Part shown: positions 44,349-52,592 of the stretch, one piece after another
Layout of the letters: each line of letters begins with the position of its first letter
Numbering within the stretch: position 1 is the first letter of the stretch
Assembly (NCBI RefSeq): GCF_022869865.1
Contig: NZ_CP094984.1
Span: 1,240,001 to 1,304,000, forward strand
Origin: Arthrobacter zhangbolii
GTDB lineage: Bacteria; Actinomycetota; Actinomycetes; Actinomycetales; Micrococcaceae
DNA length: 64,000 nt
Direction: 5' to 3'
The notes under the pieces: model-generated
What the model saw: only the letters and a program-made list of their open reading frames with translations
Told to the model about the DNA's origin: nothing
Databases searched by the model: none
Position numbers and translations under genes: made by a program

Positions 44349-44803
44349 ACCGCAACACCGGATCCCGGAAGATCACCGGACTCCCCGACGGGGAGAACCC
44401 GGAGCCCGCAGCACGCAACGCCGGGCCGGGACGCCTGCTGGTTGCCGTGTATGCGATTTTCGCGCTGGCTGCCAGTGCACGGGCCGCCTTCCAGATCGCC
44501 ACCAAGTTTGACCATGCCCCGCTGGCCTACCTGCTCTCGGCCTTCGCGGCAGCGGTCTACATTGTGGCGACGGTAGGCCTGGCCCGCTCCGGTCCCACCG
44601 CCTACAAGGTGTCGGTTGTTGCCGTAGGGGTGGAAATGGCGGGCGTGCTCGCCGTCGGATTCCTGGGCCTGTTCGATCCCTCCGCGCTGCCGGACGATAC
44701 CGTCTGGTCCGGGTTCGGCAGCGGGTACGGGTATGTTCCGCTGGTGCTTCCCGCAATCGGTCTCTGGTGGCTCTACCGGCACCGGAGCGACGCCCGGCAC
44801 TAG
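44345..44803 (+). CDS. Small membrane protein, unknown function (partner of preceding gene)
   Basis: 152 residues: a ~30-residue polar N-terminus, then four membrane segments (about 31-48, 58-78, 85-107 and 126-145) and a short basic end (YRHRSDARH). ATG 44345 overlaps the preceding stop; a longer upstream frame has no support. The sequence AVYAIFALAASARAAFQIATKFDHAPLAYLLSAFAAAVY in pattern is conserved among actinobacterial integral membrane proteins without known function. It is likely cotranslated with its neighbour. Confidence 0.7.
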   Translation: MNRNTGSRKITGLPDGENPEPAARNAGPGRLLVAVYAIFALAASARAAFQIATKFDHAPLAYLLSAFAAAVYIVATVGLARSGPTAYKVSVVAVGVEMAGVLAVGFLGLFDPSALPDDTVWSGFGSGYGYVPLVLPAIGLWWLYRHRSDARH

Positions 44804-44806
44804 GGA

Positions 44807-44818
44807 TAAGCATGCTTA
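44807..44818. promoter_or_regulatory. Perfect 12-base palindrome upstream of DUF4345 gene
   Basis: TAAGCATGCTTA, 69 bases before ATG 44888 and just after the previous gene's stop. Size and position suit an operator; the regulator is unknown. It does not match a standard DtxR/IdeR box closely enough to name it. Confidence 0.4.
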
Positions 44819-44887
44819 CCTGATTGGTGCGGCGGCGTGAGACGATGGCAGGAACAAGCAGCAGTGCCGATTTCGTCAGGGGAAGCC

Positions 44888-45595
44888 ATGAGCAACGCAG
44901 CGCCAACGCCCGGAGAAACGCCACGGGAAACACCACCCGGCCGTCAGACCCCGCAGGACGGCGGCAGGGGAGCCGCACGGCCGCAGTCCCGGGACGCGGT
45001 AGCCGCAGGCAGCCGCACGGACTCGGAGCCGGGCGGAACCGCAAGCCAGGGGTCTGCGCCCGCCCGCCCCTCCAAGGGTGGCGGGCAAAGCCGTACACGC
45101 ACCAAGGCAGCCAAGCCCTACAAAACCAGCGATGACTGGGGTGTGTTCCGGACGGTGGTCATCGGCGTCGGTGTCCTGGTGGCCGGGTTCGGTCTCTACA
45201 ACCTGATTACCGGAACGGCCGGACTGCCGGACGGCAGCGGGGGAGAGGTCAACCCCACACTGGAAAGCCAGTTCCGGTTCTTCTCCGCCATGATGGTGGG
45301 TGTGGGCGCCGCATTTGTCGCCATTGCCGTGAAATTCCAGTGGGCCAACATGCTGTGGCTGGTCTGCCTGATGGTTTTCCTGGGCGGCATCGGCCGGGTA
45401 CTGTCCTGGGCGTTCTCCGGCACACCGCACTTCACCTTCATTGTGCTCATGATCGTTGAACTCGCCTTCCCGCCGGCGCTGCTCGTCTGGCACCGATTCA
45501 TAGCCAAGACCAGCGAACTGCGCCGCGAATACAGCGGGCAGGGACCCCCGGAAACCGGGGGCTCCGAGCCCGGAGCCGCCGGCGGTGCCCGCTGA
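44888..45595 (+). CDS. DUF4345 membrane protein
   Basis: 235 residues from ATG 44888, which follows CAGGGGAAGCC; an upstream in-frame start would add 17 atypical residues. Residues 1-90 are a disordered Pro/Gly/Arg/Thr-rich tail facing the cytoplasm. The DUF4345 domain follows with four membrane segments at about 98-120, 143-163, 167-190 and 195-215. The conserved ESQFRFFSAMMVGVGAAF, LVCLMVFLGGIGRVLSW and G.PH elements identify it. No function is known for the family. The N-terminal extension is longer than usual for DUF4345. Confidence 0.75.
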   Translation: MSNAAPTPGETPRETPPGRQTPQDGGRGAARPQSRDAVAAGSRTDSEPGGTASQGSAPARPSKGGGQSRTRTKAAKPYKTSDDWGVFRTVVIGVGVLVAGFGLYNLITGTAGLPDGSGGEVNPTLESQFRFFSAMMVGVGAAFVAIAVKFQWANMLWLVCLMVFLGGIGRVLSWAFSGTPHFTFIVLMIVELAFPPALLVWHRFIAKTSELRREYSGQGPPETGGSEPGAAGGAR

Positions 45596-45696
45596 CCGGC
45601 ATTGATCGGACATAATGGATAGGTCCCGGCGCGGCCAACGCCCCGGTGGCTGAACCGGCCGTTGGACCGGCACTGGAGAATTCTGAAGGAGCCTGT

Positions 45697-46680
45697 GTGT
45701 ACTACTGGAATGACCTGGCGGAGGTACCGGCCGGCATTGGTCCGACAGTAATCACCATCGGAAACTTCGACGGCGTGCACCTGGGTCACCAGCATGTCCT
45801 GGCCCGGCTGGTGAAAGCTGCCCGCGAGCAGGACGCCGCGGCGGTAGCCATTTCCTTTGACCCGCACCCCGCCCAGGTCCACCGTCCGGATACCGCCCCG
45901 GAACTGATCATGGGCACAGTGGACCGGGTCCAGGCGCTGGCGGACACCGGCCTGGACGGACTGCTGATGATGCACTACAGCCTCGACCTGGCCGCGCTCA
46001 CTGCCGAAGAATTTGTCCGCACGGTCCTGGTGGACGCCCTGCACGTCAAAACCGTGGTCATAGGCCATGACGTCCGGTTCGGCCGGGGCAACGCCGGAGA
46101 CCTGGAGACCATGCGCGAACTGGGCCGGGAACTCGGCTTTGGCGTGGAGGCCGTGGATGATTTCGGCGCCCTGCCGGACGGGCCGGAGTCCGGCCGGCGC
46201 TGCTCCTCCACCTGGATCCGCGAAGCCCTCCGCGAAGGGGACGTCAGGACTGCCGCCCGCCTGCTGGGCCGCACGCACCGGATGCGCGGAGAAGTGGTGC
46301 ACGGTGCAGCCCGCGGCCGGGAACTGGGTTTCCCCACAGCCAACCTTGCCACCGATGCCTCCGGGCTGATCCCGGCAGACGGGATTTACGCAGGCTGGCT
46401 GGTGGACGAGTCCGGGGCCCGCTGGCCCGCAGCTGTGTCCGTCGGATCCAACCCGACGTTTGAGGGCGTAAGCCGGCAGGTTGAAGCGCACGTTATCGAC
46501 CGCCCCGCGGAGCAGGTTGAGGACTTTGATCTGTACGGCCAGCATGTAGTGGTGGAATTCGTGGAGCGGCTGCGCGGCATGGTGGCCTACACCGGACCGG
46601 AGGCCCTGGTGGAGCAGATGCGTCTGGACGTGGAACGCACCCGCAGCGTCCTTTCGACAGAAAGCGGCATGGCCGGGTAA
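45697..46680 (+). CDS. ribF: Bifunctional riboflavin kinase/FAD synthetase
   Basis: 327 residues from GTG 45697, which follows GAAGGA at six bases and gives the family's MYYWNDL-type start; an upstream in-frame extension is not supported. The N-terminal FAD synthetase domain has the nucleotidyl-transferase signature TIGNFDGVHLGHQHVL and ISFDPHPAQV, then VIGHDVRFGRG and RCSSTWIREALREGDV. The C-terminal riboflavin kinase domain (about 190-320) starts at RMRGEVVHGAARGRELGFPTANLA, with the PTAN motif that binds Mg-ATP. It makes FMN and FAD from riboflavin. A CATAAT box (45611-45616) lies upstream. The rpsO promoter overlaps its stop codon. Confidence 0.94.
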   Translation: MYYWNDLAEVPAGIGPTVITIGNFDGVHLGHQHVLARLVKAAREQDAAAVAISFDPHPAQVHRPDTAPELIMGTVDRVQALADTGLDGLLMMHYSLDLAALTAEEFVRTVLVDALHVKTVVIGHDVRFGRGNAGDLETMRELGRELGFGVEAVDDFGALPDGPESGRRCSSTWIREALREGDVRTAARLLGRTHRMRGEVVHGAARGRELGFPTANLATDASGLIPADGIYAGWLVDESGARWPAAVSVGSNPTFEGVSRQVEAHVIDRPAEQVEDFDLYGQHVVVEFVERLRGMVAYTGPEALVEQMRLDVERTRSVLSTESGMAG

Positions 46681-46683
46681 ACT
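46678..46683 (+). promoter_or_regulatory. -10 box of rpsO, overlapping the ribF stop
   Basis: TAAACT spans the TAA of ribF. Transcription from here would begin near 46690 and produce a leader of about 120 bases before rpsO. Confidence 0.4.
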
Positions 46684-46715
46684 GGATTCAAATTCGGCTG
46701 CGGTCCGTGGCGGCT

Positions 46716-46762
46716 GAATTTCTTTGTGTCTGAGGACGTGAGTCCGAGGAACACGAAGATTC
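46716..46762 (+). ncRNA. Structured rpsO leader, probable S15-binding autoregulatory RNA
   Basis: A long hairpin: GAA(TT)TCTTTGTGT at 46716-46729 pairs with ACACGAAGATTC at 46751-46762. Inside it is an internal loop with facing GA/AG pairs (CTGA opposite GAGG), and the tip is GGAC-GTGA-GTCC (46734-46745) with a GNRA loop. Flanking CCGTG (46705-46709) and CACGG (about 46790) could close a multi-branch junction. S15-binding leaders controlling rpsO are known in several phyla. This one is assigned from structure and position only. Confidence 0.55.
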
Positions 46763-46813
46763 CCGGCAGCGAAGTGCTGACTCGGGCCTCACGGCACAAC
46801 TCTAGGAGTTACA

Positions 46814-47083
46814 TTGGCACTCGATCCCGCCGTCAAGCAGGAGATCATCCGGGAATTCGCTCGGGCTGAAGGGGACACCGGTTCCCCCGAGGTTCAGGTT
46901 GCTGTGCTTTCACGGCGCATCCTCGACCTGACCGAGCACCTGAAGACCCACAAGCATGACCACCACACCCGCCGCGGCCTGATGGCCATGGTTGGTCGCC
47001 GTCGTCGTATGCTGACCTACCTGCGCGAGACCGACATCGCCCGCTACCGTGCGCTCATCGAGCGCCTCGGCCTGCGTCGATAG
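46814..47083 (+). CDS. rpsO: 30S ribosomal protein S15
   Basis: 89 residues, the exact family length. It binds the three-way junction of 16S rRNA helices 20-22 and starts platform assembly. [75 protein letters not shown] in pattern is unmistakable, with the conserved GDTGSPEVQ and [14 protein letters not shown]-contact segments. The start is TTG 46814, six bases after TAGGAG; a weak start codon is in keeping with translational control through the leader. It is followed by a terminator, then the pnp leader. Confidence 0.97.
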   Translation: MALDPAVKQEIIREFARAEGDTGSPEVQVAVLSRRILDLTEHLKTHKHDHHTRRGLMAMVGRRRRMLTYLRETDIARYRALIERLGLRR

Positions 47084-47092
47084 TCTTTGTGG

Positions 47093-47131
47093 AAGGCGGC
47101 ACCTGTGCATCCGCACGGGGAGCCGCCTTTT
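47093..47131 (+). terminator. Terminator after rpsO
   Basis: AAGGCGGC (47093-47100) pairs with GCCGCCTT (47122-47129), followed by TT. An inner GTGC/GCAC hairpin stacks within. Read-through could still feed pnp. Confidence 0.75.
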
Positions 47132-47229
47132 GCGCAGGCAGGCATGGACACCGGGAAAGCCGGAAGCGCACCTGTCTGAATCGCGAACGGTCCCTGCAGT
47201 ACAGCTGCGGGGACCCGCAAAGAAGTACC

Positions 47230-47250
47230 TAAGCAGTAAGCAGTAAGCAG
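47230..47250 (+). repeat. Three tandem TAAGCAG units in pnp leader
   Basis: Three perfect head-to-tail 7-base copies, followed by a partial TACAGC. They lie between the first hairpin and the structured element. Purpose unknown; copy number may vary between strains. Confidence 0.6.
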
Positions 47251-47293
47251 TACAGCAAAACACCATAGGAGTCAGCCAGCATCGCAGCATTCG

Positions 47294-47350
47294 CGGTCCT
47301 CGGTAGTGGTCTCCGGGAGATATCCGCCCGTGGACCTCGATCGAAGACCG
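47294..47350 (+). ncRNA. Candidate Actino-pnp leader RNA
   Basis: Structured element in the pnp 5' leader. GGTCC (47295-47299) can pair with GGACC (47332-47336) enclosing a TCTC-CGG-GAGA hairpin. Alternatively CGGTCCTCG (47294-47302) can pair with CGAAGACCG (47342-47350) with one mismatch; the two pairings exclude each other. A conserved actinobacterial RNA motif (Actino-pnp) is known before pnp genes. Identity is proposed from position and form, not from a covariance search. Confidence 0.5.
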
Positions 47351-47442
47351 GGTGTTGAACGTACGGCCCATGCCGTGCGGAAGGAAGTTTTGAAACGATG
47401 CTGGGTGCCTCCGCCCACAGAAGAAACGGAGGTGGCTCTCAT

Positions 47443-49668
47443 ATGGAGGGTCCCGAAATTCAGTTCTCAGAAGCCGTCATTGACAACGGCAAATACGGCA
47501 AGCGCGTCATCCGGTTCGAAACCGGCCGCCTTGCCCAGCAGGCAGCCGGCGCGGCAATGGTCTACATCGACGAAGACACCGCACTGCTCTCGGCTACGTC
47601 CGCCGGCAAGTCCCCGCGTGAAGGCTTTGACTTCTTCCCGCTGACCGTGGACGTCGAGGAGCGTATGTACGCTGCCGGCCGCATCCCGGGCTCGTTCTTC
47701 CGCCGCGAAGGCCGTCCGTCCACCGAAGCCATCCTGGCCTGCCGCCTGATGGACCGCCCGCTGCGCCCCGCCTTCGTCAAGGGCCTGCGCAACGAGGTCC
47801 AGGTAGTCGTCACCGTCCTGGCAATCAACCCGGACGTGCTCTACGACGTCGTCGCGATCAACGCTTCGTCCATGTCCACCCAGCTGAGCGGCCTGCCGTT
47901 CTCCGGCCCGATCGGCGGCGTCCGCGTTGCCCTGGTCGACGGCCAGTGGGTTGCCTTCCCGAAGCACTCCGAACTGGAGCGCGCCGTCTTCTCCATGGTG
48001 GTTGCCGGCCGCATTGCCGGTGACGACGTCGCCATCATGATGGTCGAGGCCGAAGCCACCGACAACGCCTGGAACCTCATCAAGGACGAGGGCGCCACCG
48101 CCCCGACCGAAGAGATCGTTGCTGAAGGCCTTGAAGCGGCGAAGCCGTTCATCAAGGTCCTGTGCGACGCCCAGTCGGACCTGGCAGCACGCGCCGCCAA
48201 GCCCACCGTCGAGTTCCCGATCTTCCTGGACTACCAGGATGACGTGTACGAGGCCGTTGAAGCCGCAGCCGCAGCCAAGCTGGCCCAGGTCTTCTCCATT
48301 GCCGACAAGCAGGAGCGCGACGCCGCAGCCGACGTCCTCAAGGACGAAGTCAAGGCCGAGCTGGCCGAGAAGTTCGAAGGCCGCGAAGGCGAAATCTCCG
48401 CTGCCTTCCGTTCCGTCACCAAGCAGGTTGTGCGCCAGCGCATCCTCAAGGAGCAGGTACGCATCGACGGCCGCGGCCTGACGGACATCCGCCAGCTCAC
48501 CGCCGAGGTTGAGGTTCTGCCCCGCGTGCACGGCTCGGCAATCTTCGAGCGCGGCGAAACCCAGATCCTGGGCGTCACCACGCTGAACATGCTGAAGATG
48601 GAACAGCAGATCGACTCGCTGTCCCCGGTGACGCGCAAGCGCTACATGCACAACTACAACTTCCCGCCGTACTCCACCGGTGAGACCGGCCGCGTGGGTT
48701 CGCCCAAGCGCCGCGAAATCGGCCACGGTGCCCTCGCCGAGCGCGCCCTGGTTCCGGTGCTGCCTTCGCGTGAAGAGTTCCCGTACGCCATCCGCCAGGT
48801 CTCCGAAGCCCTGAGCTCCAACGGCTCCACCTCCATGGGTTCGGTCTGCGCCTCGACGCTGTCCATGCTTAATGCCGGTGTCCCGCTGCGCGCTCCGGTT
48901 GCCGGTATCGCCATGGGCCTGGTCTCCGACCAGGTTGACGGCGAAACCCGTTACGCCGCCCTGACCGACATCCTCGGCGCCGAAGATGCCTTCGGCGACA
49001 TGGACTTCAAGGTTGCCGGTACCTCCGAGTTCGTCACGGCCATCCAGCTGGACACCAAGCTCGACGGTATCCCCGCCTCCGTGCTGGCAGCAGCGCTGAA
49101 GCAGGCCCGCGAAGCACGCCTGCACATCCTGGATGTTATGCAGGCCGCCATTGACGCTCCGGACGAACTCTCCGAGTTCGCTCCGCGCATCATCTCGGTG
49201 AAGATCCCCGTGGACAAGATCGGCGAGGTCATTGGCCCGAAGGGCAAGATGATCAACCAGATCCAGGAGGACACCGGCGCTGACATCTCCATCGAAGATG
49301 ACGGCACCGTCCTCATCGGTGCAACCGACGGCGGCTCCGCCGAGGCTGCCCGCTCGGCGATCAACGCGATCGCCAACCCGCAGGTCCCCGAGATCGGCGA
49401 GCGTTACCTCGGTACGGTAGTGAAGACCACCACGTTCGGTGCCTTCGTCTCCCTGACCCCGGGCAAGGACGGCCTCCTGCACATCTCCGAGCTGCGTAAG
49501 CTCGCCGGTGGCAAGCGCGTGGACAACGTCGACGACGTTGTCTCCGTGGGCCAGAAGGTCCAGGTGGAAATCACCAAGATTGATGACCGCGGAAAGCTTT
49601 CGCTCTCCCCGGTGGTTGCCGATGACGCCGAAGGCGCCGAGGCAGCAGAAACCGAGTCTGCAGAGTAA
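47443..49668 (+). CDS. pnp: Polyribonucleotide nucleotidyltransferase (PNPase)
   Basis: 741 residues from ATG 47443; the longer upstream in-frame extension lacks family resemblance. It degrades RNA 3'-to-5' with phosphate. The first RNase PH domain starts at [29 protein letters not shown]. The second, at about 340-560, has [34 protein letters not shown], the FPPYSTGE element, and the catalytic [20 protein letters not shown]. The KH domain is near 600 ([16 protein letters not shown]) and the S1 domain at about 640-715 ([30 protein letters not shown]). The leader carries a structured element that is probably regulatory. The M16 peptidase ATG directly follows its stop. Confidence 0.96.
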   Translation: MEGPEIQFSEAVIDNGKYGKRVIRFETGRLAQQAAGAAMVYIDEDTALLSATSAGKSPREGFDFFPLTVDVEERMYAAGRIPGSFFRREGRPSTEAILACRLMDRPLRPAFVKGLRNEVQVVVTVLAINPDVLYDVVAINASSMSTQLSGLPFSGPIGGVRVALVDGQWVAFPKHSELERAVFSMVVAGRIAGDDVAIMMVEAEATDNAWNLIKDEGATAPTEEIVAEGLEAAKPFIKVLCDAQSDLAARAAKPTVEFPIFLDYQDDVYEAVEAAAAAKLAQVFSIADKQERDAAADVLKDEVKAELAEKFEGREGEISAAFRSVTKQVVRQRILKEQVRIDGRGLTDIRQLTAEVEVLPRVHGSAIFERGETQILGVTTLNMLKMEQQIDSLSPVTRKRYMHNYNFPPYSTGETGRVGSPKRREIGHGALAERALVPVLPSREEFPYAIRQVSEALSSNGSTSMGSVCASTLSMLNAGVPLRAPVAGIAMGLVSDQVDGETRYAALTDILGAEDAFGDMDFKVAGTSEFVTAIQLDTKLDGIPASVLAAALKQAREARLHILDVMQAAIDAPDELSEFAPRIISVKIPVDKIGEVIGPKGKMINQIQEDTGADISIEDDGTVLIGATDGGSAEAARSAINAIANPQVPEIGERYLGTVVKTTTFGAFVSLTPGKDGLLHISELRKLAGGKRVDNVDDVVSVGQKVQVEITKIDDRGKLSLSPVVADDAEGAEAAETESAE

Positions 49669-51066
49669 ATGCCGGACTTTTCCGATGGAAACCGTCCCGT
49701 GACTCCTTCTTCGAAGGAGCACGGGACGGTTGTCCAGCTTCCGCTGACCACCCTGCCCTCCGACCCGACCCTGGTGGTCGGCACTCCGGGAGGCGCCGTT
49801 GTGCGCCGATCGGTGCTGCCCGGCGGTGTCCGGGTCCTGACGGAGGAAATGCCGGGCCAGCGCAGCACGGCCATCGGATTCTGGGTTGGTGTCGGCTCGC
49901 GGGATGAAGCCGCGGGCCGGCACGGCTCCACACACTTCCTTGAACACCTGCTGTTCAAGGGCACCACGCGTCGTTCGGCGATGGATATCGCCTCGGCTTT
50001 TGACGAAGTGGGCGGCGAGTCCAACGCCGCGACTGCCAAGGAAAGCACCTGCTACTACGCACGCGTGCTGGACACTGATCTGCCCATGGCCATCGACGTT
50101 ATTACCGACATGGTCACCTCCGCGGTCCTGGATCCCGAAGAGCTGGAGCAGGAACGCGACGTCATTCTTGAAGAGATCGCTATGGACAATGACGATCCGG
50201 CTGATCTCTGCCACGAAAAGTTCTCCGAGGCCGTGCTGGGGGATCACCCCCTGGGACGCCCCATCGGCGGCACCCCGGAAGCGATCCGCAGCGTCTCGCG
50301 CGAGGCCGTCCTGGACCACTACCGGCGTTATTACCGGCCGGACGAGCTGGTGATCACCGCCGCGGGCGGCCTGAACCATGACCAGGTCTGCGACCTCGTC
50401 CTGCAGGCACTCCGCACGGCCGGATGGGAACTGGACCCGGCCGCCACCCCCTCGCCGCGGCGCAACACCGAACCGGCGCAGATCTCGGGCACCGCAGGTG
50501 TGCACGTGTTCAACCGGCCGGTGGAGCAGGCCAACATTGTGATGGGCTGCCCATCCCTGACCGCCACCGATGACCGCCGCTTTGCCATGAGCGTGCTGAA
50601 CACCATTCTGGGCGGTGGTATGTCATCCCGCCTGTTCCAGGAGATCCGCGAAAAGCGCGGCCTGGTGTATTCCACGTACTCCTTCTCGGCGTCGTACGCG
50701 GACGCCGGCTACTTCGGCATGTATGCCGGCTGCTCGCCCGCCAAGACCCGCCAGGTCATCGACCTGCTGGGCAGCGAGCTCGAACGGCTCGCTGCCGACG
50801 GCGTGGAACCGGGCGAACTGGCCAAGGCACTGGGCCAGATTTCCGGTGGCATGGTGCTGGGCCTGGAGGACTCCGGCTCGCGGATGTCCCGGCTGGGCCG
50901 CGCCGAGCTGGTGAGCGGGGAGTTCATCGACATTGATGAGTCGCTGCGCCGGATCCAGTCCGTGACTGCTGAGCAGGTTCAGGCCCTGGCCGCCGAGCTG
51001 GCCGCTGCACCCCGGACCATCACCGTGGTGGGCCCGTTCGAGTCTGCGGCGGAACTGGGCTTCTAA
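49669..51066 (+). CDS. M16 family zinc metallopeptidase (processing-peptidase-like)
   Basis: 465 residues. Inverted zinc motif HFLEH at residues 89-93, with the third ligand Glu about 75 residues later in the region LEQERDVILEEIAMDND. The conserved C-terminal-domain RLFQEIREKRGLVYSTYSF identifies the M16B group related to mitochondrial processing peptidase beta and Bacillus MlpA/YmxG. A polar extension of about 45 residues precedes the domain. The ATG follows the pnp stop without a gap, the usual pnp-M16 pairing in Gram-positive bacteria. The cellular substrate is unknown. A strong terminator follows. Confidence 0.92.
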   Translation: MPDFSDGNRPVTPSSKEHGTVVQLPLTTLPSDPTLVVGTPGGAVVRRSVLPGGVRVLTEEMPGQRSTAIGFWVGVGSRDEAAGRHGSTHFLEHLLFKGTTRRSAMDIASAFDEVGGESNAATAKESTCYYARVLDTDLPMAIDVITDMVTSAVLDPEELEQERDVILEEIAMDNDDPADLCHEKFSEAVLGDHPLGRPIGGTPEAIRSVSREAVLDHYRRYYRPDELVITAAGGLNHDQVCDLVLQALRTAGWELDPAATPSPRRNTEPAQISGTAGVHVFNRPVEQANIVMGCPSLTATDDRRFAMSVLNTILGGGMSSRLFQEIREKRGLVYSTYSFSASYADAGYFGMYAGCSPAKTRQVIDLLGSELERLAADGVEPGELAKALGQISGGMVLGLEDSGSRMSRLGRAELVSGEFIDIDESLRRIQSVTAEQVQALAAELAAAPRTITVVGPFESAAELGF

Positions 51067-51078
51067 CTCTCCTGCAGG

Positions 51079-51119
51079 AGGCACACCCGGAGCCAGGCGC
51101 TCCCGGGTGTGCCTTTTTT
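51079..51119 (+). terminator. Rho-independent terminator of the pnp-peptidase operon
   Basis: GGCACACCCGG (51080-51090) pairs perfectly with CCGGGTGTGCC (51103-51113), followed by TTTTTT. Confidence 0.92.
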
Positions 51120-51138
51120 GTGTGGTGAAGCCGCCAGC

Positions 51139-51399
51139 CTAGCCGCCGGCGAACGGCGGAAGGATATCCACGACGTCGTCAGGGCCGAGCAGGCGGGACC
51201 TGTCCCTTGCCGCCACTTCGTTGACCAAAAACGTGCTGCGCCCTATGACCGTTGAGAGGACCGGCGTTCCCTCCGGTGCGTCCGGGTGCAGAGCGGCCAG
51301 CTTCTCCAGCATCTGGTCCAGCTGCAGCGGTCCTTCGTTGAGGGTTTCTTCTTCTGTGCCGGCTGCCGCTTTCGCAGCGCCGAAGTATCGGATCAGCAC
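51139..51399 (-). CDS. moaD: Molybdopterin synthase sulfur-carrier subunit
   Basis: 86 residues, ubiquitin-like beta-grasp fold of the MoaD/ThiS family, ending in the functional Gly-Gly (DDVVDILPPFAGG) that carries the thiocarboxylate. MLIRYFGAAKAAAGTEEETL is the typical first hairpin. With MoaE it converts cPMP to molybdopterin. The GTG at 51399 directly follows the moaA stop (TAGGTG), so moaA-moaD form a small reverse operon. moaE lies 7 kb away on the other strand in the same cofactor cluster. MoaD is preferred over ThiS because of that context. Confidence 0.9.
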   Translation of the reverse strand: MLIRYFGAAKAAAGTEEETLNEGPLQLDQMLEKLAALHPDAPEGTPVLSTVIGRSTFLVNEVAARDRSRLLGPDDVVDILPPFAGG

Positions 51400-52554
51400 C
51401 TAGCCGCCTATCGCGCTCATGGTTCGTTCGGGTTGTACATAATCCGCTGCCCCCAGCCCGGCATGGCCCATGCCGTGGGCCTTGGGCTTGCCCCACATGG
51501 CTTCCTGCCAGCGGCGCAGCACGGCGTCATCATCCGCGCCGCTGCGCAGCAGCGCCAGCAGATCGGTTTCCTCGTGGGAGAAGAGGCAGCTGCGCACCTT
51601 CCCTTCGGCGGTAACCCTGGTCCGCACACAGTCGGCGCAGAAGGGCTCCGTTACGGAGGCAATGATGCCCACGGTGCCGGCGACGATGTCCGGGGTTGCC
51701 CGCCGCCGCACTTCCCAGCGCTCGGCCGGGGCACCGTTGCGCCGGCGCGGATCAGGGGTCAGCACAAAATCCCGTTCCAGCAGGGAACGCATTTCGGCGG
51801 CGGTGATCATCCCGTCCCGTGTCCAGCCGTGGTCTGCGTCCAGGGGCATCTGCTCAATGAATCGCAGTTCGAAGCCGCGGCTGACGGCCCATTCCAGCAG
51901 GTCCGGCGCCTCGGCGTCGTTGATTCCGCGCATCAGGACGGCATTGATTTTCACCAGGCCGAGTCCGACCCGCGCCGCCTCTTCCACGCCGCGCAGGACG
52001 CGGTCCAGGAACGGGCGGCGGGTGAGCTGGGCAAACGTGTCGGGATGCAGTGAGTCGAGGGAAACATTGATCCGGGTCAGGCCCGCGTCCTTGAGCGCCT
52101 GTGCCTTCTTATCCAGCCCCAGAGCGTTGGTGGTCAGTGAGATCGGCAGGTCCGGATGATTGGCGCGGATCCCGGCCACAATCTCCACCAGGTCGGCACG
52201 CACCAACGGTTCGCCGCCGGTCAGGCGCAGCTCGCGCACCCCCAGGCGGTCCACGCCGATACGCACCAGACGGACTATCTCATCGCGGGAGAGGACCTTG
52301 TCCCGGGCCAGCCAGTCCAGCCCTTCGGCCGGCATGCAGTACGTGCAACGCAGGTTGCATTTATCCGTCAGGGACAGCCGCATATCAGTGGCGCGCCGCC
52401 CGTACCTGTCCAGCAGACCGTCCGCGGGGGAGAGCGCAGGCGATACGCCGTGCCCGGCGGCCGGCGGACTGTCTGGTGTACTGGTTTCTGCGGGATTGGA
52501 TCCCGCAGGCAGGCGGGAAGGTCCAACGGCAGGCATTCCCAGCTGTATTCCCAT
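51400..52554 (-). CDS. moaA: GTP 3',8-cyclase (molybdenum cofactor biosynthesis)
   Basis: 384 residues, radical SAM enzyme that rearranges GTP in the first step of molybdenum cofactor synthesis. The radical-SAM cysteines are C66, C70 and C73 in DKCNLRCTYCMPAEGLD. LRLTGGEPLVRADL and NVSLDSLHPDTF follow. The second iron-sulfur cluster is in ASVTEPFCADCVRTRVTAEGKVRSCLF, and the C-terminal Gly-Gly required for activity is present (MSAIGG). An N-terminal extension of about 45 residues rich in Pro/Ser/Gly is longer than usual. ATG 52554 is supported by a TAACCT -10 box six bases upstream. It is divergent from modA with only 38 bases between the starts. Confidence 0.94.
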   Translation of the reverse strand: MGIQLGMPAVGPSRLPAGSNPAETSTPDSPPAAGHGVSPALSPADGLLDRYGRRATDMRLSLTDKCNLRCTYCMPAEGLDWLARDKVLSRDEIVRLVRIGVDRLGVRELRLTGGEPLVRADLVEIVAGIRANHPDLPISLTTNALGLDKKAQALKDAGLTRINVSLDSLHPDTFAQLTRRPFLDRVLRGVEEAARVGLGLVKINAVLMRGINDAEAPDLLEWAVSRGFELRFIEQMPLDADHGWTRDGMITAAEMRSLLERDFVLTPDPRRRNGAPAERWEVRRRATPDIVAGTVGIIASVTEPFCADCVRTRVTAEGKVRSCLFSHEETDLLALLRSGADDDAVLRRWQEAMWGKPKAHGMGHAGLGAADYVQPERTMSAIGG

Positions 52555-52560
52555 CCCTCG

Positions 52561-52566
52561 AGGTTA
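52561..52566 (-). promoter_or_regulatory. -10 box of moaA
   Basis: TAACCT on the reverse strand, six bases before ATG 52554; implies a leaderless moaA-moaD transcript. Confidence 0.45.
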
Positions 52567-52580
52567 CGCCCTTTCACAGT

Positions 52581-52586
52581 TAGGCT
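52581..52586 (+). promoter_or_regulatory. -10 box of modA
   Basis: TAGGCT, six bases before ATG 52593. The -35 for this promoter would lie over the moaA promoter, so the two divergent promoters overlap. Confidence 0.5.
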
Positions 52587-52592
52587 CTATAA

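Larger units (their letters stand above)
47132..47442 (+). other. Long non-coding leader of pnp
   Basis: 311 bases without a gene. In order it holds a hairpin (GGTCCCTGCAG 47189-47199 with CTGCGGGGACC 47205-47215), three tandem copies of TAAGCAG (47230-47250), and the structured element at 47294-47350. The pnp ribosome binding site, GGAGG, ends ten bases before ATG 47443. Confidence 0.6.

Noticed and set aside
44807-44818. Iron-box (DtxR/IdeR) reading of TAAGCATGCTTA
   Set aside because: The usual 19-base consensus has an odd-length centre and TTAGG/CCTAA ends; the flanks match on one side only.
46729-46760. Possible hammerhead ribozyme (CTGAGGA fits the CUGANGA core) in the rpsO leader
   Set aside because: The second core GAAA, a cleavage triplet and the three-stem arrangement are missing; the sequence folds better as one long hairpin.
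47467-50505. A 1012-codon open frame on the reverse strand across pnp and the M16 peptidase gene
   Set aside because: It is antisense to two certain genes, follows their codon phase (a GC-rich shadow), and its His/Gly/Asp-rich translation has no domain pattern.
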